DNA from: Ornithodoros turicata
Taxonomy: Eukaryota > Arthropoda > Arachnida > Ixodida > Argasidae
Reading direction: 5' to 3'
NCBI RefSeq assembly: GCF_037126465.1
Contig: NC_088203.1
Span: forward strand, 87,234,668-87,298,667
DNA: 64,000 nucleotides
Made by a program: the position numbers and the translations under genes. Under the pieces are notes generated by a model, which ran no database searches, was not told the DNA's origin, and saw only the letters and a program-made list of their open reading frames with translations. This document shows, piece after piece, positions 20,704 to 31,000 of this stretch; position 1 is the stretch's first letter, and each line of letters opens with the position of its first letter.

Positions 20704-22184
20704 AAGCTGTCTTTTGTGCCACACATAAACTATATAAAACAGAAGTGCCTGAAATCCTCCAACATACTCAAAGTTTTATCCCATCGATCGTGGGGAGCCG
20801 ACAAAGTCACACTGTTGCGGGTCTATGACTCGGTTGTGCGATCAGTAATTGAGTACGGGAGTGTCGTGTATGGCTCGGCGCGGCCTTCGGCATTGAAGGT
20901 GTTGGACCCCATCCACCACGAAGGCATCCGACTCGCCACCGGTGCCTTCCGGACGTCCCCTGTGAAGAGTTTTTATGTTGAGGGCAATGAATGGTCGCTC
21001 GAGAGACGGAGACAATTTGAACATGTGAAGGCTGCGCTAAGGTACAGATGCCAGGGCGATGACCCAGTTGTACACTCTAGTGTGAACCCCGCTCTGGAGC
21101 GACTCTTCCTTGCAAAGCCCTCTGTTGTACCCTCGTTCCCGCTTCGTGTGGAGGCGGCGAGTTCCCGTGTGGGATTCAGCCCCTCTGGCGTTCCCTTGCA
21201 GCAGGCAGTCCTCGATGCTGCGCCTTGGCAGAGACATCTAATACAATCCAATTTAAAAATGACACAGTTTGACAAACAATCCACTGCACACACTGTCATT
21301 CTCCAGGAATTCCTGGAGATTCACCATAACTTCGGGAACCACCATGCAATCTACACTGATGGGACTAAAGTAAGCAATGGTGTGGCGGCCGTTGCCCTTG
21401 AAGGTGATTCTATTATGACGGCACGCCTGAACACGAACGCCACAGTTTTCACAGCAGAGCTTTACGCGATTCTCCTGGCTCTGCGGCACATTCAACAAAA
21501 CGACCTTGAAAATTCAGTAATTTATTCCGATTCGCTAAGCTCTGTGCGTGCGCTGCTTTCATGCTATGACAGCAAGAATCACCTCGTCAAGCGAGTACGA
21601 GCGCTTGCGACCCAACTTTGTTCCCGAGGCTTTTCAATCTGTCTCTGCTGGGTCCCCAGCCACACTGGGATCCCGGGGAATGAACGAGCCGACCGTGAGG
21701 CTCGGCGAGCGTTGGCACAAGAGGAGTCAGCTCTAGGACTACCCTACCAAGACATCCTGCCAGTGTTAAAGAGAGCTGTCTGCACACAGTGGCAGCAGGA
21801 GTGGGACATGGAAGAAAATAACAAGCTACACCTCACACAGCCACACGTTCCCCCCCCCCCCCCCCGCATCGGACTGAACACATCAACAGATCATCCGAAG
21901 TTCTTTACGCGAGATTGAGGATTGGACACACATGGCTCACGCATAACCACCTACTCAGAGGTCAGGATCCGCCAGCTTGTGCGCACTGCGGTGACAGCTT
22001 GACTGTCTTGCACGTACTGGCATCCTGCCCTCACTTCGAGCATCAACGCCAACAGTATTTCACCGCATTCTACAGATACCATGTCCCACTCCACCCAGCC
22101 CTTCTACTGGGTGACACCCCTCTTGTGCCGTTTGATAACGTCATTAAATTTTTGACCACGTGTGGGTTTCTTAGTCAGATGTAG
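20704..22184 (+). pseudogene. RT 3' end plus RNase H of LINE copy E, frameshifted
   Basis: The frame runs from KLSFVPHINYIKQK through RNase H with all four acidic positions kept (YTDG, TAELYA, YSDS, GNERAD). It goes out of frame at the C run at 21850-21865 and stops at 21918. The remaining RIGHTWLTH...LSQM part is open in another frame at 21915-22184. The upstream ATG at 20650 is flanking DNA. The RT catalytic core is missing, so the copy cannot be active. Confidence 0.85.
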
Positions 22185-22424
22185 ATAAGCATTGCTCCGC
22201 TTTTAACTGCCATGCTCGCTTGCTATCGTCATCCTCCTCTCTCTCTCTTATCCTGGTCAATCTCATCGCTCATCGCTCATACCTGTAGATAGGTTTTAAC
22301 TACCACACACTCTCTCTCACATCTTTCCCATAATCATCTCCGACACACTCACCATAGTTTTGGCGCTCTATGGCCTTTGTTGCCTTTGTGCCATTAAACA
22401 CATAATCAATCAATCAATCAATCA
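20704..22424 (+). mobile_element. LINE copy E, 1.7 kb, 12-bp target duplication
   Basis: The 12-mer ATGTTCACATCG flanks it at 20692-20703 and 22425-22436, so both ends are exact. The copy starts in the last part of RT (KLSFVPHINYIKQKC) and carries all of RNase H, the Cys/His motif, 3' UTR and AATC tail. It is nearly identical to copy A, so it inserted recently. A run of 16 C at 21850-21865 breaks the frame. Confidence 0.93.
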
Positions 22425-22436
22425 ATGTTCACATCG

Positions 22437-22570
22437 GATGTCGTCTGTCCAGGTCACCTACTAAACCCCCTTTCCCCCTCTCCTTCCCGCTGTTCTCTCT
22501 CCATATATCCACGTCTGTACGCCGCTCATAGCCACAGTTGCGTCGCGGCGCTAACGCGGAACACACACAA
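22437..22570 (+). mobile_element. 3' part of a tRNA-derived SINE
   Basis: CTCTCTCCATATATCCACGT, TGTACGCCGCTCATAGCCAC and GCGGCGCTAAC match the 3' part of the SINE at 25369-25759. The tRNA-like head is missing. LINE copy E sits immediately to its left. Confidence 0.7.
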
Positions 22571-22934
22571 AAAAATCGGATTTCGCTTTCAGTATGACGT
22601 GTAGAGGAACTCCCGACGACGAACGATGTTTGCGCACTGCGCGCTTTTGATTTAAGCTCGGTTTTCGTAGGTTTTCGGCCTCGGACGGATAACACCATTA
22701 GAGACTGTTTCCCCCATTAATATGTGGTTCACTACAGACGTACGCGTTATTTACGTCACCGAGATAACGGTGATTGGGGACTGTTTTGAGATACGGTATA
22801 CTACTAACCTAACCTGATAGTTTTATCTCTAATCGGTGGCCTGATTGCGTTGCAGAACAGGAAGCGGAAGTTAGTGACAGTGACGTCACGCACGCGAAGG
22901 GGATGTCTGCCAAGTTCAGTTATAAATAAGGCCT

Positions 22935-23791
22935 CTTCGATTTGGCTAGCACCACTGACACTGTAGTTCAGGGGAGTGCCGATGTGGAGCAAAGAGAGTG
23001 CGCCACCGACTAAGACAGCGCAAGTGTATAGGTTCAACATAGTTCAACACTAGCGCTTCCAAAACGAACAACGAGTGCAGGTGCAGGCTAGCGGTCTGCT
23101 GCCAGCACCGCGGCCATTATCGTGTTCTTTACGCTTGTCTTTCCTTTCATGTACACTGTTTGTGTGAGTTGTGTTTCATTCGCTTTACTAGTCATTGGTA
23201 TAGGTGCTTGTTATGGCTGTGTACCTGTAAGCAGAATTGGACCTGTTGGATTCCGGCAGTAACAACGAGTTGACGACGTATGCATTTCATTTACTTGCGC
23301 GGAAGGGAAGGAAGATCGCATCCGTGTTCCCGGCTATCACGGGAATATTGTGGGAAGATACTACGAATAGGAGTCTTGTTTTTCCTACTCGGTCCTTCAT
23401 CTCTGTATATTTTTATGAAAAAAAAAAAGATTCTCCGGACGCTCCAAAGCTTACGCCTCTTTCCAAAAAGTTAGTTCGAATCATCCGTTCGGTAGGTCTC
23501 ACATATGACCGCATTATCGCTATTCACGTGCTTATCGCGACAATGAAACTGGTATTGCATCACACATATTTCAAGGAACCGTCGGCATTACAGACGTGTC
23601 GTCTGCTCCGCGTGCATTCGTACTGCGCTTCCTATCCAGCAAGTGCAGCCCGGCCGTGAACTCGTGCAGAACTAGTGCTGCACCGTTGAAAAACGAATAC
23701 GAGAATGTATAGGGCACGAGCGGCACTGGCAAAACGAATACAGAAGTGCTGCACCGCCTGAACTAGTTCAACGAGTGCAGCCAAATCGAAG
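22935..23791. mobile_element. DNA element with 13-bp inverted ends
   Basis: CTTCGATTTGGCT at 22935-22947 is mirrored exactly by AGCCAAATCGAAG at 23779-23791. Further weaker inverted similarity lies just inside (GTTCAACxxx and ACGAGTGCAG motifs on both sides). An open frame of 140 codons at 23237-23659 lies inside but resembles nothing I know. It could be a transposase remnant or chance. Confidence 0.5.
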
Positions 23792-23800
23792 ATACCTGTA

Positions 23801-23977
23801 CAGTCAAACTCCTTTATAGCGAACACCTTTTTAACGAAAATACCACTACAGCAGATTTTTTTGCGGTCCTGCTGGAGCCCTATAGGTCCAATAATGGACA
23901 TCCTTTTTAACGAAAATACCTTTATTGCAATTTTTTTTTTGCTGTCCCCTGAGTTTCGTTGTAAAGGAGTTTGACTG
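23801..23977. mobile_element. 177-bp mariner/pogo-type MITE with TA duplication
   Basis: CAGTCAAACTCCTTTATAGC at the left is mirrored by TTGTAAAGGAGTTTGACTG at the right, with TA at 23799-23800 and 23978-23979. The interior repeats TTTTAACGAAAATACC twice. It is non-coding. Confidence 0.85.
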
Positions 23978-24192
23978 TATAGGGTTCCGCGTTTTCGGTT
24001 TTTGTTTTTTGCCGGATTCGGCGTATGTTTTTCGGTGTTTATTGATTTCCACGAAATCGGCGTTTCTCGATGTTTCGGGTTTACCCGACAGTTATCGGCG
24101 AATAGAAATCACAATTCCGCACGACGCCCATTCAACATGGCGTCGTTCGCTGCGGTGGCGTTTTACGGCTGACAAAAAAGTAAACGGACATT

Positions 24193-24670
24193 TTTCACAA
24201 CAACAACGACAACAACTTTATTTTTGGCTTTGGAGAGTGGGGAGGTTCATCGCCACAGGCGATACTCTACCCCATTGCTGGTGGGAATGTGGGGAATAAA
24301 ATGACGAGCCCCTTCACAATAACGATCGAAGTCCGATGGTGTTCAGAAATGTCAGAAGAGCTTTGAGCGCAGAGCGTTGCTGGGCTGGATTAGGCCAGGG
24401 ACCAAGCACTTTCGATAGGGAGAAAGGGCGAGAGTCCAGCTGACGAAGAGACTCGGAGAGTGTGGTTCGGGAAGGTTGGTAGTGGGAGCAATGAAGAAGA
24501 AAATGCTCCAGATCCTCAAGAACACCACAGTGGCAGCAGGTGGGAGAGTCAACTTGTCTCAAGCGGTAACACCACTGAGCTGTAAAGCCCATATCAAGGC
24601 GCATTCGGTGGATTAATGCAGCATCTTGACGAGAGGTGTTTCGTGGCATGCGGAAAGCGAGCAACAATTG
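24193..24670 (-). mobile_element. 3' end of a second LINE family
   Basis: On the - strand a 117-codon frame (24667-24314) reads RMRLDMGFTAQWCYRLRQVD then SPTCCHCGVLEDLEHFLLHC. This is the C-terminal Cys/His motif typical of RNase H-bearing LINEs, with different wording from the copy A family. The UTR continues left to about 24193, ending in GTT-type units. The copy at 62160-62960 belongs to the same family. Confidence 0.75.
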
Positions 24671-25011
24671 TCCACAATCACCGCATTCCTGTATGGTTTT
24701 TTGATCTCCATCAACAACTTGCTGGACATGTGCTGCAATCTATCTCTGTCATCGTTCCTGGAATGTCCCTCTGTATCCGCTGTTTTTCGATTAAAACCGA
24801 CAACGCAGAACCCTAGTTATAAATAATTGGCTTCGAATTTAGTTGAAATATTTTGCGCGGTGACCCTGAACATTAGGATAAAGACTAGTTACTGACCCCC
24901 ATAAGACACGGCACGGTATTTGTAGCCAGGGAAATTAATTCTGCTTGTGTGTAGATTGAGTGCACCACTGATTGCTTGACGCATGATTAATCTGCTCGCA
25001 CCTTTCCTGAT

Positions 25012-25106
25012 CCCTTTCATCTCTCCCATAAGCATCTCACACACTCACCGTAGTTTTTGCGCCCTATGGCCTTTGTGCCATTAAAACCATAATCTCTCTC
25101 TCTCTC
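25012..25106 (+). mobile_element. 95-bp LINE 3' end with 11-bp target duplication
   Basis: CCTTTCCTGAT flanks it at 25001-25011 and 25107-25117. The insert holds the last part of the copy D-type 3' UTR (CACTCACCGTAGTTTTTGCG, CCATTAAAACC) and a TC tail. Confidence 0.88.
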
Positions 25107-25368
25107 CCTTTCCTGATACTATACGTGGCTTTTCCTTGGCCAATGGGTGCCTCCTTGGAAGATTTTACCCGAATTCATACCTCGGCAAAACTCACTCATG
25201 AGCATGCTCACTCGTGCTCGTGAATGTGAGTGAGCTGAATCCGAACCGAAAATGGCTAAAACCGTTATTTCTCGCTGAACCGGAGCTGAACGGAAACGGT
25301 TACCGGTTCGCGAAACAGTTCAAGGGAAATGTTTGCTTCAGCGAGCCAGGCCCCGGTGTTTCCATTGC

Positions 25369-25759
25369 AACCAGCTGCATGGCCGAGCGGGTTGAGGCGT
25401 CCCGCTCGTTGGTGGTCCACCAAGGTCGCGCTGAAGACTGGCAGGTGGTGCGTTTGAACCCTGCCACCGGCTGTGCTGTCTGAGGTTTTCCCTGACGTGG
25501 GAAACCAGGGAAATCTCACCCTGGGGTTTCCGAAGACTTTCCAGGTGAATGTCGGCACAGCGTTCTCCCTGAAGTCCGCCCAATACGCATACTAACCCCA
25601 CTGTCCCCCACTACTTCCCGCTGTCCTCTCTCCATCTATGGCCTTTGTTGCCTTTGTGCCATTAAACACATAATCAATCAATCAATCTCTCCATCTTTCC
25701 ACATCTGTACGCCGCTCATAGCCACTGTTGCTTCGCGGCGCTAACACACACACACACAC
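25369..25759 (+). mobile_element. tRNA-derived SINE (Ruka-like) with 11-bp target duplication
   Basis: GTTTCCATTGC flanks it at 25358-25368 and 25760-25770. The head is tRNA-Ser-like: ATGGCCGAGCGGGTTGAGGC carries an A-box and GTTTGAACCC a B-box, the internal RNA polymerase III promoter parts. A tRNA-unrelated body follows, then GCGGCGCTAACAC and CA units. The layout matches the Ruka SINEs described from ixodid ticks; that name is from memory and needs alignment. A LINE end is nested at 25638-25686. Confidence 0.8.
25638..25686 (+). mobile_element. 49-bp LINE 3' end nested in the SINE
   Basis: CTCTCCATCT flanks it at 25628-25637 and 25687-25696, and the SINE reads through when it is removed. 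The insert is only the last 49 bp of the copy A family, from ATGGCCTTTGTTGCC to the AATC tail. Confidence 0.9.
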
Positions 25760-25770
25760 GTTTCCATTGC

Positions 25771-26500
25771 GAAAACTTTATTTCGAGACAAATCAAGCGC
25801 TTCCATCGAAGTCACGAGCCGAAACACACACGAACGAGGGTTAGAGGTGGCAGCCCATCGTGGTTCTGTTTTTTTTTTTTTTTTTTTTGACGTCTTTGCC
25901 CGAATCCAGTAGTTCTCAGTCGTGTATGTGACGAGGACCCCTTCTGGGTTGGAGTAGTTATGGGGAACGTACCTCTTCCACACGCAGTAGAGAGCAACAG
26001 GTACGGGCACAAACTAAACTGAGATAAGTATTTTTTTTTGTTGTTGTTGCACAAGTAGCAACGAAAGGAATGATTAGCCTATGACTGCATCTGTTACCAG
26101 CGCACTGAAGCGTGGACCAGTGTTACTCATGCAAAGTGTCATACCTGTATCTCGGACGCGCACGCAGGTGTAGTAAGCTCACCGACAAGTGAGGACATCG
26201 CGGACCCCCATTTGAGAACCACTGCCCTAATCGTTCATCAAGTGTTACCGCAGCACTTTGGGCAGTCGCAAAATTCGCTTCTGAGCTCGCTTGCGAGCAG
26301 AATATAGCGTACCATTTCTGCCAGGTCTATTACAGTCTGCCCTTTCACCTTTTGTCCTAGGCTATCTACAACGCACTGGTCGCTTTGCCGCTGCACTACA
26401 CTTGTCAGCTAAATTTCTTCTTGCAGAGTATAATGAAATCACACTTCAGTACTTTTTGTTGGCATTGCAATATTAGTAGATTAAAACTTTCAGGCTTCAG
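25771..26500. other. No gene recognised
   Basis: Contains a T run at 25869-25888 but no coding region, RNA gene or paired repeat that I can support. Confidence 0.4.
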
Positions 26501-26504
26501 TGAA

Positions 26505-26605
26505 TCGGTTCGAACCTTTATTCTTTGTGCTTTAGACCCGAACCTGAACTGAACCGATGTGCATCAACCCGAACCGAATCCCCCCAAATAACGGTTCCGA
26601 TCCCT
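26505..26605. mobile_element. Possible right end of a hAT-like element
   Basis: Ends GGTTCCGATCCCTG, the same 14 bases as the right end of the hAT-like element at 32452-32819, and is rich in AACCGAACC motifs as that element is. Similar motifs lie at 25235-25320, but no matching left end or target duplication was found. Confidence 0.4.
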
Positions 26606-27823
26606 GGCTGCACGTCCCGACCACCGCCCGAACTCTACAAAAGCGGATGCAGCGAAATTATTCTGTTCTCGCATATAAACCAGTGGCGAGTTTGCGGAAC
26701 CCTAATGAAGTGTGCTCGCTCTACTACTGACACGTATCTCCGTCACTGGCAGACTTGAAGCAAAAGACAGGCACTCCGCGCGAGATCATCCTGAAGGGCT
26801 TGTGACACACTTGCACAGGACTTCGGTCCTCAATGTTCTTCGGTCCTCGTCATATAACCATGAGCAATGGCGTAGAGATCACCTGTCGTGGACGAAGCAC
26901 CCCATTCACCAGCATTCGGTTAAGGTATATTCTTATTGTTTTGTGACCCTTAGACATATGCGGTTCATTACATCATACGAGCGTCTATTGCATGTCAGAA
27001 TATGGAGTAAAAATATTTTTCTTACCTGGCGGCATACAAAACCTTTGAATACATTTCCACGTCCACATCTAAAGTCAGAGGAGCAGGAGCCTCGCTGCCT
27101 CGGCTATCCTTATTGGTTTTCATGAGCACGTGACCTCCCCCGCGGCCGCCACTTCTGTAATGACACAGAAGACCCGGCAGCGCATTTTCGTTGATGGCAA
27201 TCCTTACCCAGTTCTTTAACTGTTTTTTGTGTTAGTTGACATAGATGGACAACAGAAAGGAGTAGTCCTAGATTAGTTTCTTGTTTTGATAGCGCGAACC
27301 TCTACCGGAAAACGTGCCGAAAACTTGCTCTAGATATTCCAGCTATGCCGGTAGAGCACGTAATTGCATATTCACCTGAACTGCAGGTAATAAAGTTCCC
27401 GTCGTTGTCGATTAAAGTGAGCTTACTGGGAGCTTGCAAACGCGTTGGCTATTTTTCGCACGTATCTCTGGAGTGACGCGCTTTCCCACAGCACTTGACG
27501 GACTGCCACCCCTGGCAGGGTGTTACTACTTTGAGGGGTTGCTTTAAGAGCTGGGCTGCGTAGCGGATTTGGGTCATTTTTCTTGATAGCTCTGGCTGAT
27601 GTCGACAGCCCCTGGGCTTCCTTCGTTGAGTTTGAACCTCCAGCCCACTTTCTCCCACCGACATCAATACAACCCCCTCCCGCACATACATACACCGACC
27701 GCATCATAATCTCAGCACCCTGAGAAGAAAGCTTGCGTTCCGTCACACAAAAAAAGACGCAGCGAAATTAGATCAATCGCCACTGTTCTCCCCCCGCGAA
27801 ATTGATGGGAGCAGCCTATTGTA
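26606..27823. other. No supported gene; weak zinc-knuckle-like frame on the - strand
   Basis: On the - strand (27691-27449) a frame contains KCCGKARHSRDTCEK, which has C-x4-H-x4-C spacing as in retroelement zinc knuckles. The first Cys of a full CCHC motif is not in place, and no other retroelement domain is nearby. I treat it as a possible decayed retroelement fragment only. Confidence 0.3.
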
Positions 27824-27831
27824 TGACGTCA
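27824..27831. promoter_or_regulatory. Palindromic CRE-type site upstream of unc-13
   Basis: A perfect TGACGTCA (cAMP-response-element consensus) lies 176 bp upstream of the unc-13 ATG, in the region where a promoter or 5' UTR is expected. A single 8-mer is weak evidence, and the same motif also occurs in MITEs of this window (48412). Confidence 0.25.
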
Positions 27832-28006
27832 TCTGTGATGGCACGACGACGATGGGAGCGCGTGGTGGTGGAAGCAGTCGACCGCTTCGACAGCCGTTAG
27901 TGTATGATGTAGTTCGCCAAACGAGCTTTTACCTTTTTGCGAACACCCTGGAGCCCCTCGCCAGAAGCACACGACCAAAAATCTCCATGATCATCCCAAA
28001 CCCAAC

Positions 28007-28028
28007 ATGTCCTTGCTCTGTGTCACAG
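28007..28028 (+). CDS. unc-13: unc-13 coding exon 1
   Basis: Only 22 coding nucleotides: MSLLCVT plus one base. The donor is GTAAGA. MSLLCV is the conserved start of C2A-bearing Munc13 proteins. The lone G left at the end joins TA of exon 2 to make Val. The 5' UTR length is unknown. Confidence 0.88.
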
Positions 28029-31000
28029 GTAAGACGGCCGCGCGCGGTTTGCGTCGCAACAGAGCGGTTTGGATCCAATAGGCTTAGTATGCCTGCGCGC
28101 TTCTGCTCGTGAATATTGTGGTGTTTACAAACACGCTGTGTTGCCTGTGTGGGTTTCTACCAGTGCGTCGCTGCGTTTGTTCTGGTGCCACTCCAGCTTG
28201 TGCGCGTGTCAAAAGTCCGCACGTAACAGCGTACGGTGACGTAGAAGTGAAACCGAAACGGGAAGGGTTCCCGACCTGTGCCTCCTGCGAGAGCAGACGG
28301 GGATTTCGCTGCAACTTTCAAGCGCGGATTCTTTTTCACAGCTTGTACGGGAAGTGTTTCACGCCTTTATGTTGAATGTTACAATTAAGCCGTTCGATGG
28401 CTTGTTTTCGAAATGTGTCACTTGGCATATAAAAATTGTACGACTAAGGTAAGTCAGGCCAGCCACGTAGCGTATTTATTCACCTGCGTTCACTCGCATT
28501 TGTGTTTCTCATATATTGAAGCAGAGTGAGCGCACTGTCGTGCTGCACTGATTTGACGTGCATGTTTTAGATAGGTCACGAACCGCACTTCCTATAATAT
28601 CATCCATTCACTGTCGGCAGCGGTATATAGCATCGTCGCATGGCTTAAAACTGTCAACGAAATTGCATTTGTTAACGTGCCGTACGTGGCCAGACGACAA
28701 TATCTTCGTTTCGAGAGGATTGTGGTTATATTGCCTCTCGTAAAGCAAACCTGATCGCGCTTCGCAGATATGTTGGCGCTCGTGAAAATGATTGGCTTCC
28801 CCCTTTTTTTTCACGGGAAACGAGGCCCTTCTTTCCTTTATCTTCTTTTGTTGGTTCAACGGACTCAACTCGGCCTAAATGTGGGGTGAAAAACGTTCGC
28901 TATTGGGGAACGACCATAGAAGTGGTACACTAACATTGAATCACACCACGTGCGATTGTGCACTTTATGTTGTATCCGGAACCGTTTGGCGTTCACTTTC
29001 TGTCTCGTGATTTGCTTTTCTTTCTTTTTTCGCGTGAAGACGATGGTTCGATTGCGCGCTCCGGAACTATTTTGCAAACAGACTTGCAACGGGAGTGACC
29101 TGACTGCCACACACGCAAATGCTAAATGTACTATTTTTGCCCGTTCGATTAACATGCGGTCGCTCGATTCACCTTCTCGTGGTTTGCCAAATTTGGGCGT
29201 CTTCAGGCGGCAGGTTCCACAGATGCCCTGTTCCTGTGCTCAGTTGAACAATTTTGGGGTCACTTTGGGGTCTGAGAGTCTTTGTGAGTGAGTCACAGGA
29301 ATTCACGCTTTCTGACAGAAGCAGTGATGAGGAGGAAATTTCAACTTTCAAGCACTTTTGGAGCTTGAATTTTCTGGCGAGTCACTCGTTGTCTACGATA
29401 TACTTTTTCCATTCCATTCCCTTTAAAGGAATCAATCTGCATTTAGAAAACACATACACATTTTATTGACACACTGGCCACTGGTGACTGGCCTAAAATT
29501 AGGGTATGCAGCTTGATCAGGAACACTAATCTTGTGTTGTCAACAGAAAATTAATTCAAACACCAACGTGCCAAATCCATTACATCATTAAGATACAAAT
29601 AAGTTGCGATTTCAATAGCTGACTACAATAAAGCACAGAAAACTTTGCAGCTAGTCTGCCTCATAGCTGACAGTGTTCATAAAAAGAAGGAATATGGATG
29701 AGAAACATGCAACCCACAATGTTCCTTCTCTAATTTACATTTTCATGCTTTGGTTGCACATTGACTTGCGTACAGTCTAGCAGTGGAATTTCGTATAAGC
29801 TCTTTATTTAGTTTTATTTATTTATTTCCACTCTTAGTTTTATGGTGGGAGGTGGGTGTCTAGGCTGCCTTGCAGTATCAGGAACACTGGAATTTCTGGT
29901 ACACTTTGCTTTCAAACATAAATGTTTTGTGAACATTTGGGAGATTTGTTTTGCTGTTATGCTTTTGTAACGTGGAGATGAAATCTAGAGTACGTATTAC
30001 TCTTAACTTCTCACCACACATGAGCATACCATTAGTGAAAGCCAGCTCAAAGATGGAGACATGTGCGCAGTAAAAATGTGGCTAGATCTTGCGAGAGTAT
30101 GAAGGAAGTGGTTTATCTGCACTTCTGTTATCACATTCGAGTCTGAATCGAACATCCTGTCTTTAATGATGTGCTTACAGCAGTCGAACAGCCGTATGTC
30201 TGCTGCTGGGAGATATTTCGCACTTGCCAATTTTTCGCATGCTTCCTAAGCTCTAAAGCCAAAGAAAGAAAACCAGAGCATAAAGTGAGGGTGCAGTGGT
30301 ACAGAGTGCACTGGAATACTGAGAGAGGCATGTCACACTGTCAAATAGCAGTAGCAAATGCTTCAAGTGTGAACAAATACATATTTTTATTTCTGCAAAG
30401 ATAGGTGTCAGCTACCTAACTTTAGCTTGTCAAACTTTAGCTTGTCAGACAATTTGTACAAAGTGCAAAGTGTATGAAAACTGGTTGTAAGTAACTGCCA
30501 AGCTATAGTAACCACACAACAAAATGTTATGAAATATTGTTTTTCTTTCAATGAATTGAATGAAAAACGTGTTACTTTCACTTCGTTATGTACAACTTAA
30601 ATACAATTATTTTTTAGCTAAATCGATACAGCACTGAAAGTTGATCAGTTAAAAAAGCCACGTGCAATAAATAAATAAGTACTCAGGGTGCCGTAAGGTG
30701 AGAAATTGGTTTATTCCTCTATTTATGTAATTCCTGCAGCAGCGTCTAGACCTGTTTGCCCAGCAGAAGCACAGTCTCCATTCGAAATGTCTGCCGCTCG
30801 CAACCTGAGGCCTTTGCTTCGATCTCGGTGTTGACGATACTTAATTCAGTTGACAGAATGGATAATAGGGACATAATAGAATGCTCATGGACAGACACAA
30901 TGGAAACCGACTGTGAGGTAATCCCTGTAAAACTGTCCACTGAATGCACTCTGCACGTATAACTATAACTACCTTGTGAAAACGCAAAATAAAAAAAGCA

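Noticed and set aside
25376..25480. tRNA-Ser gene
   Set aside because: A- and B-box text is present, but the cloverleaf is degraded, a SINE body follows, and an 11-bp target duplication encloses the unit.
27449..27691. Retroviral-type gag zinc knuckle on the - strand
   Set aside because: Only half of the CCHC spacing is met and no other retroelement domain is nearby; kept as a weak note only.
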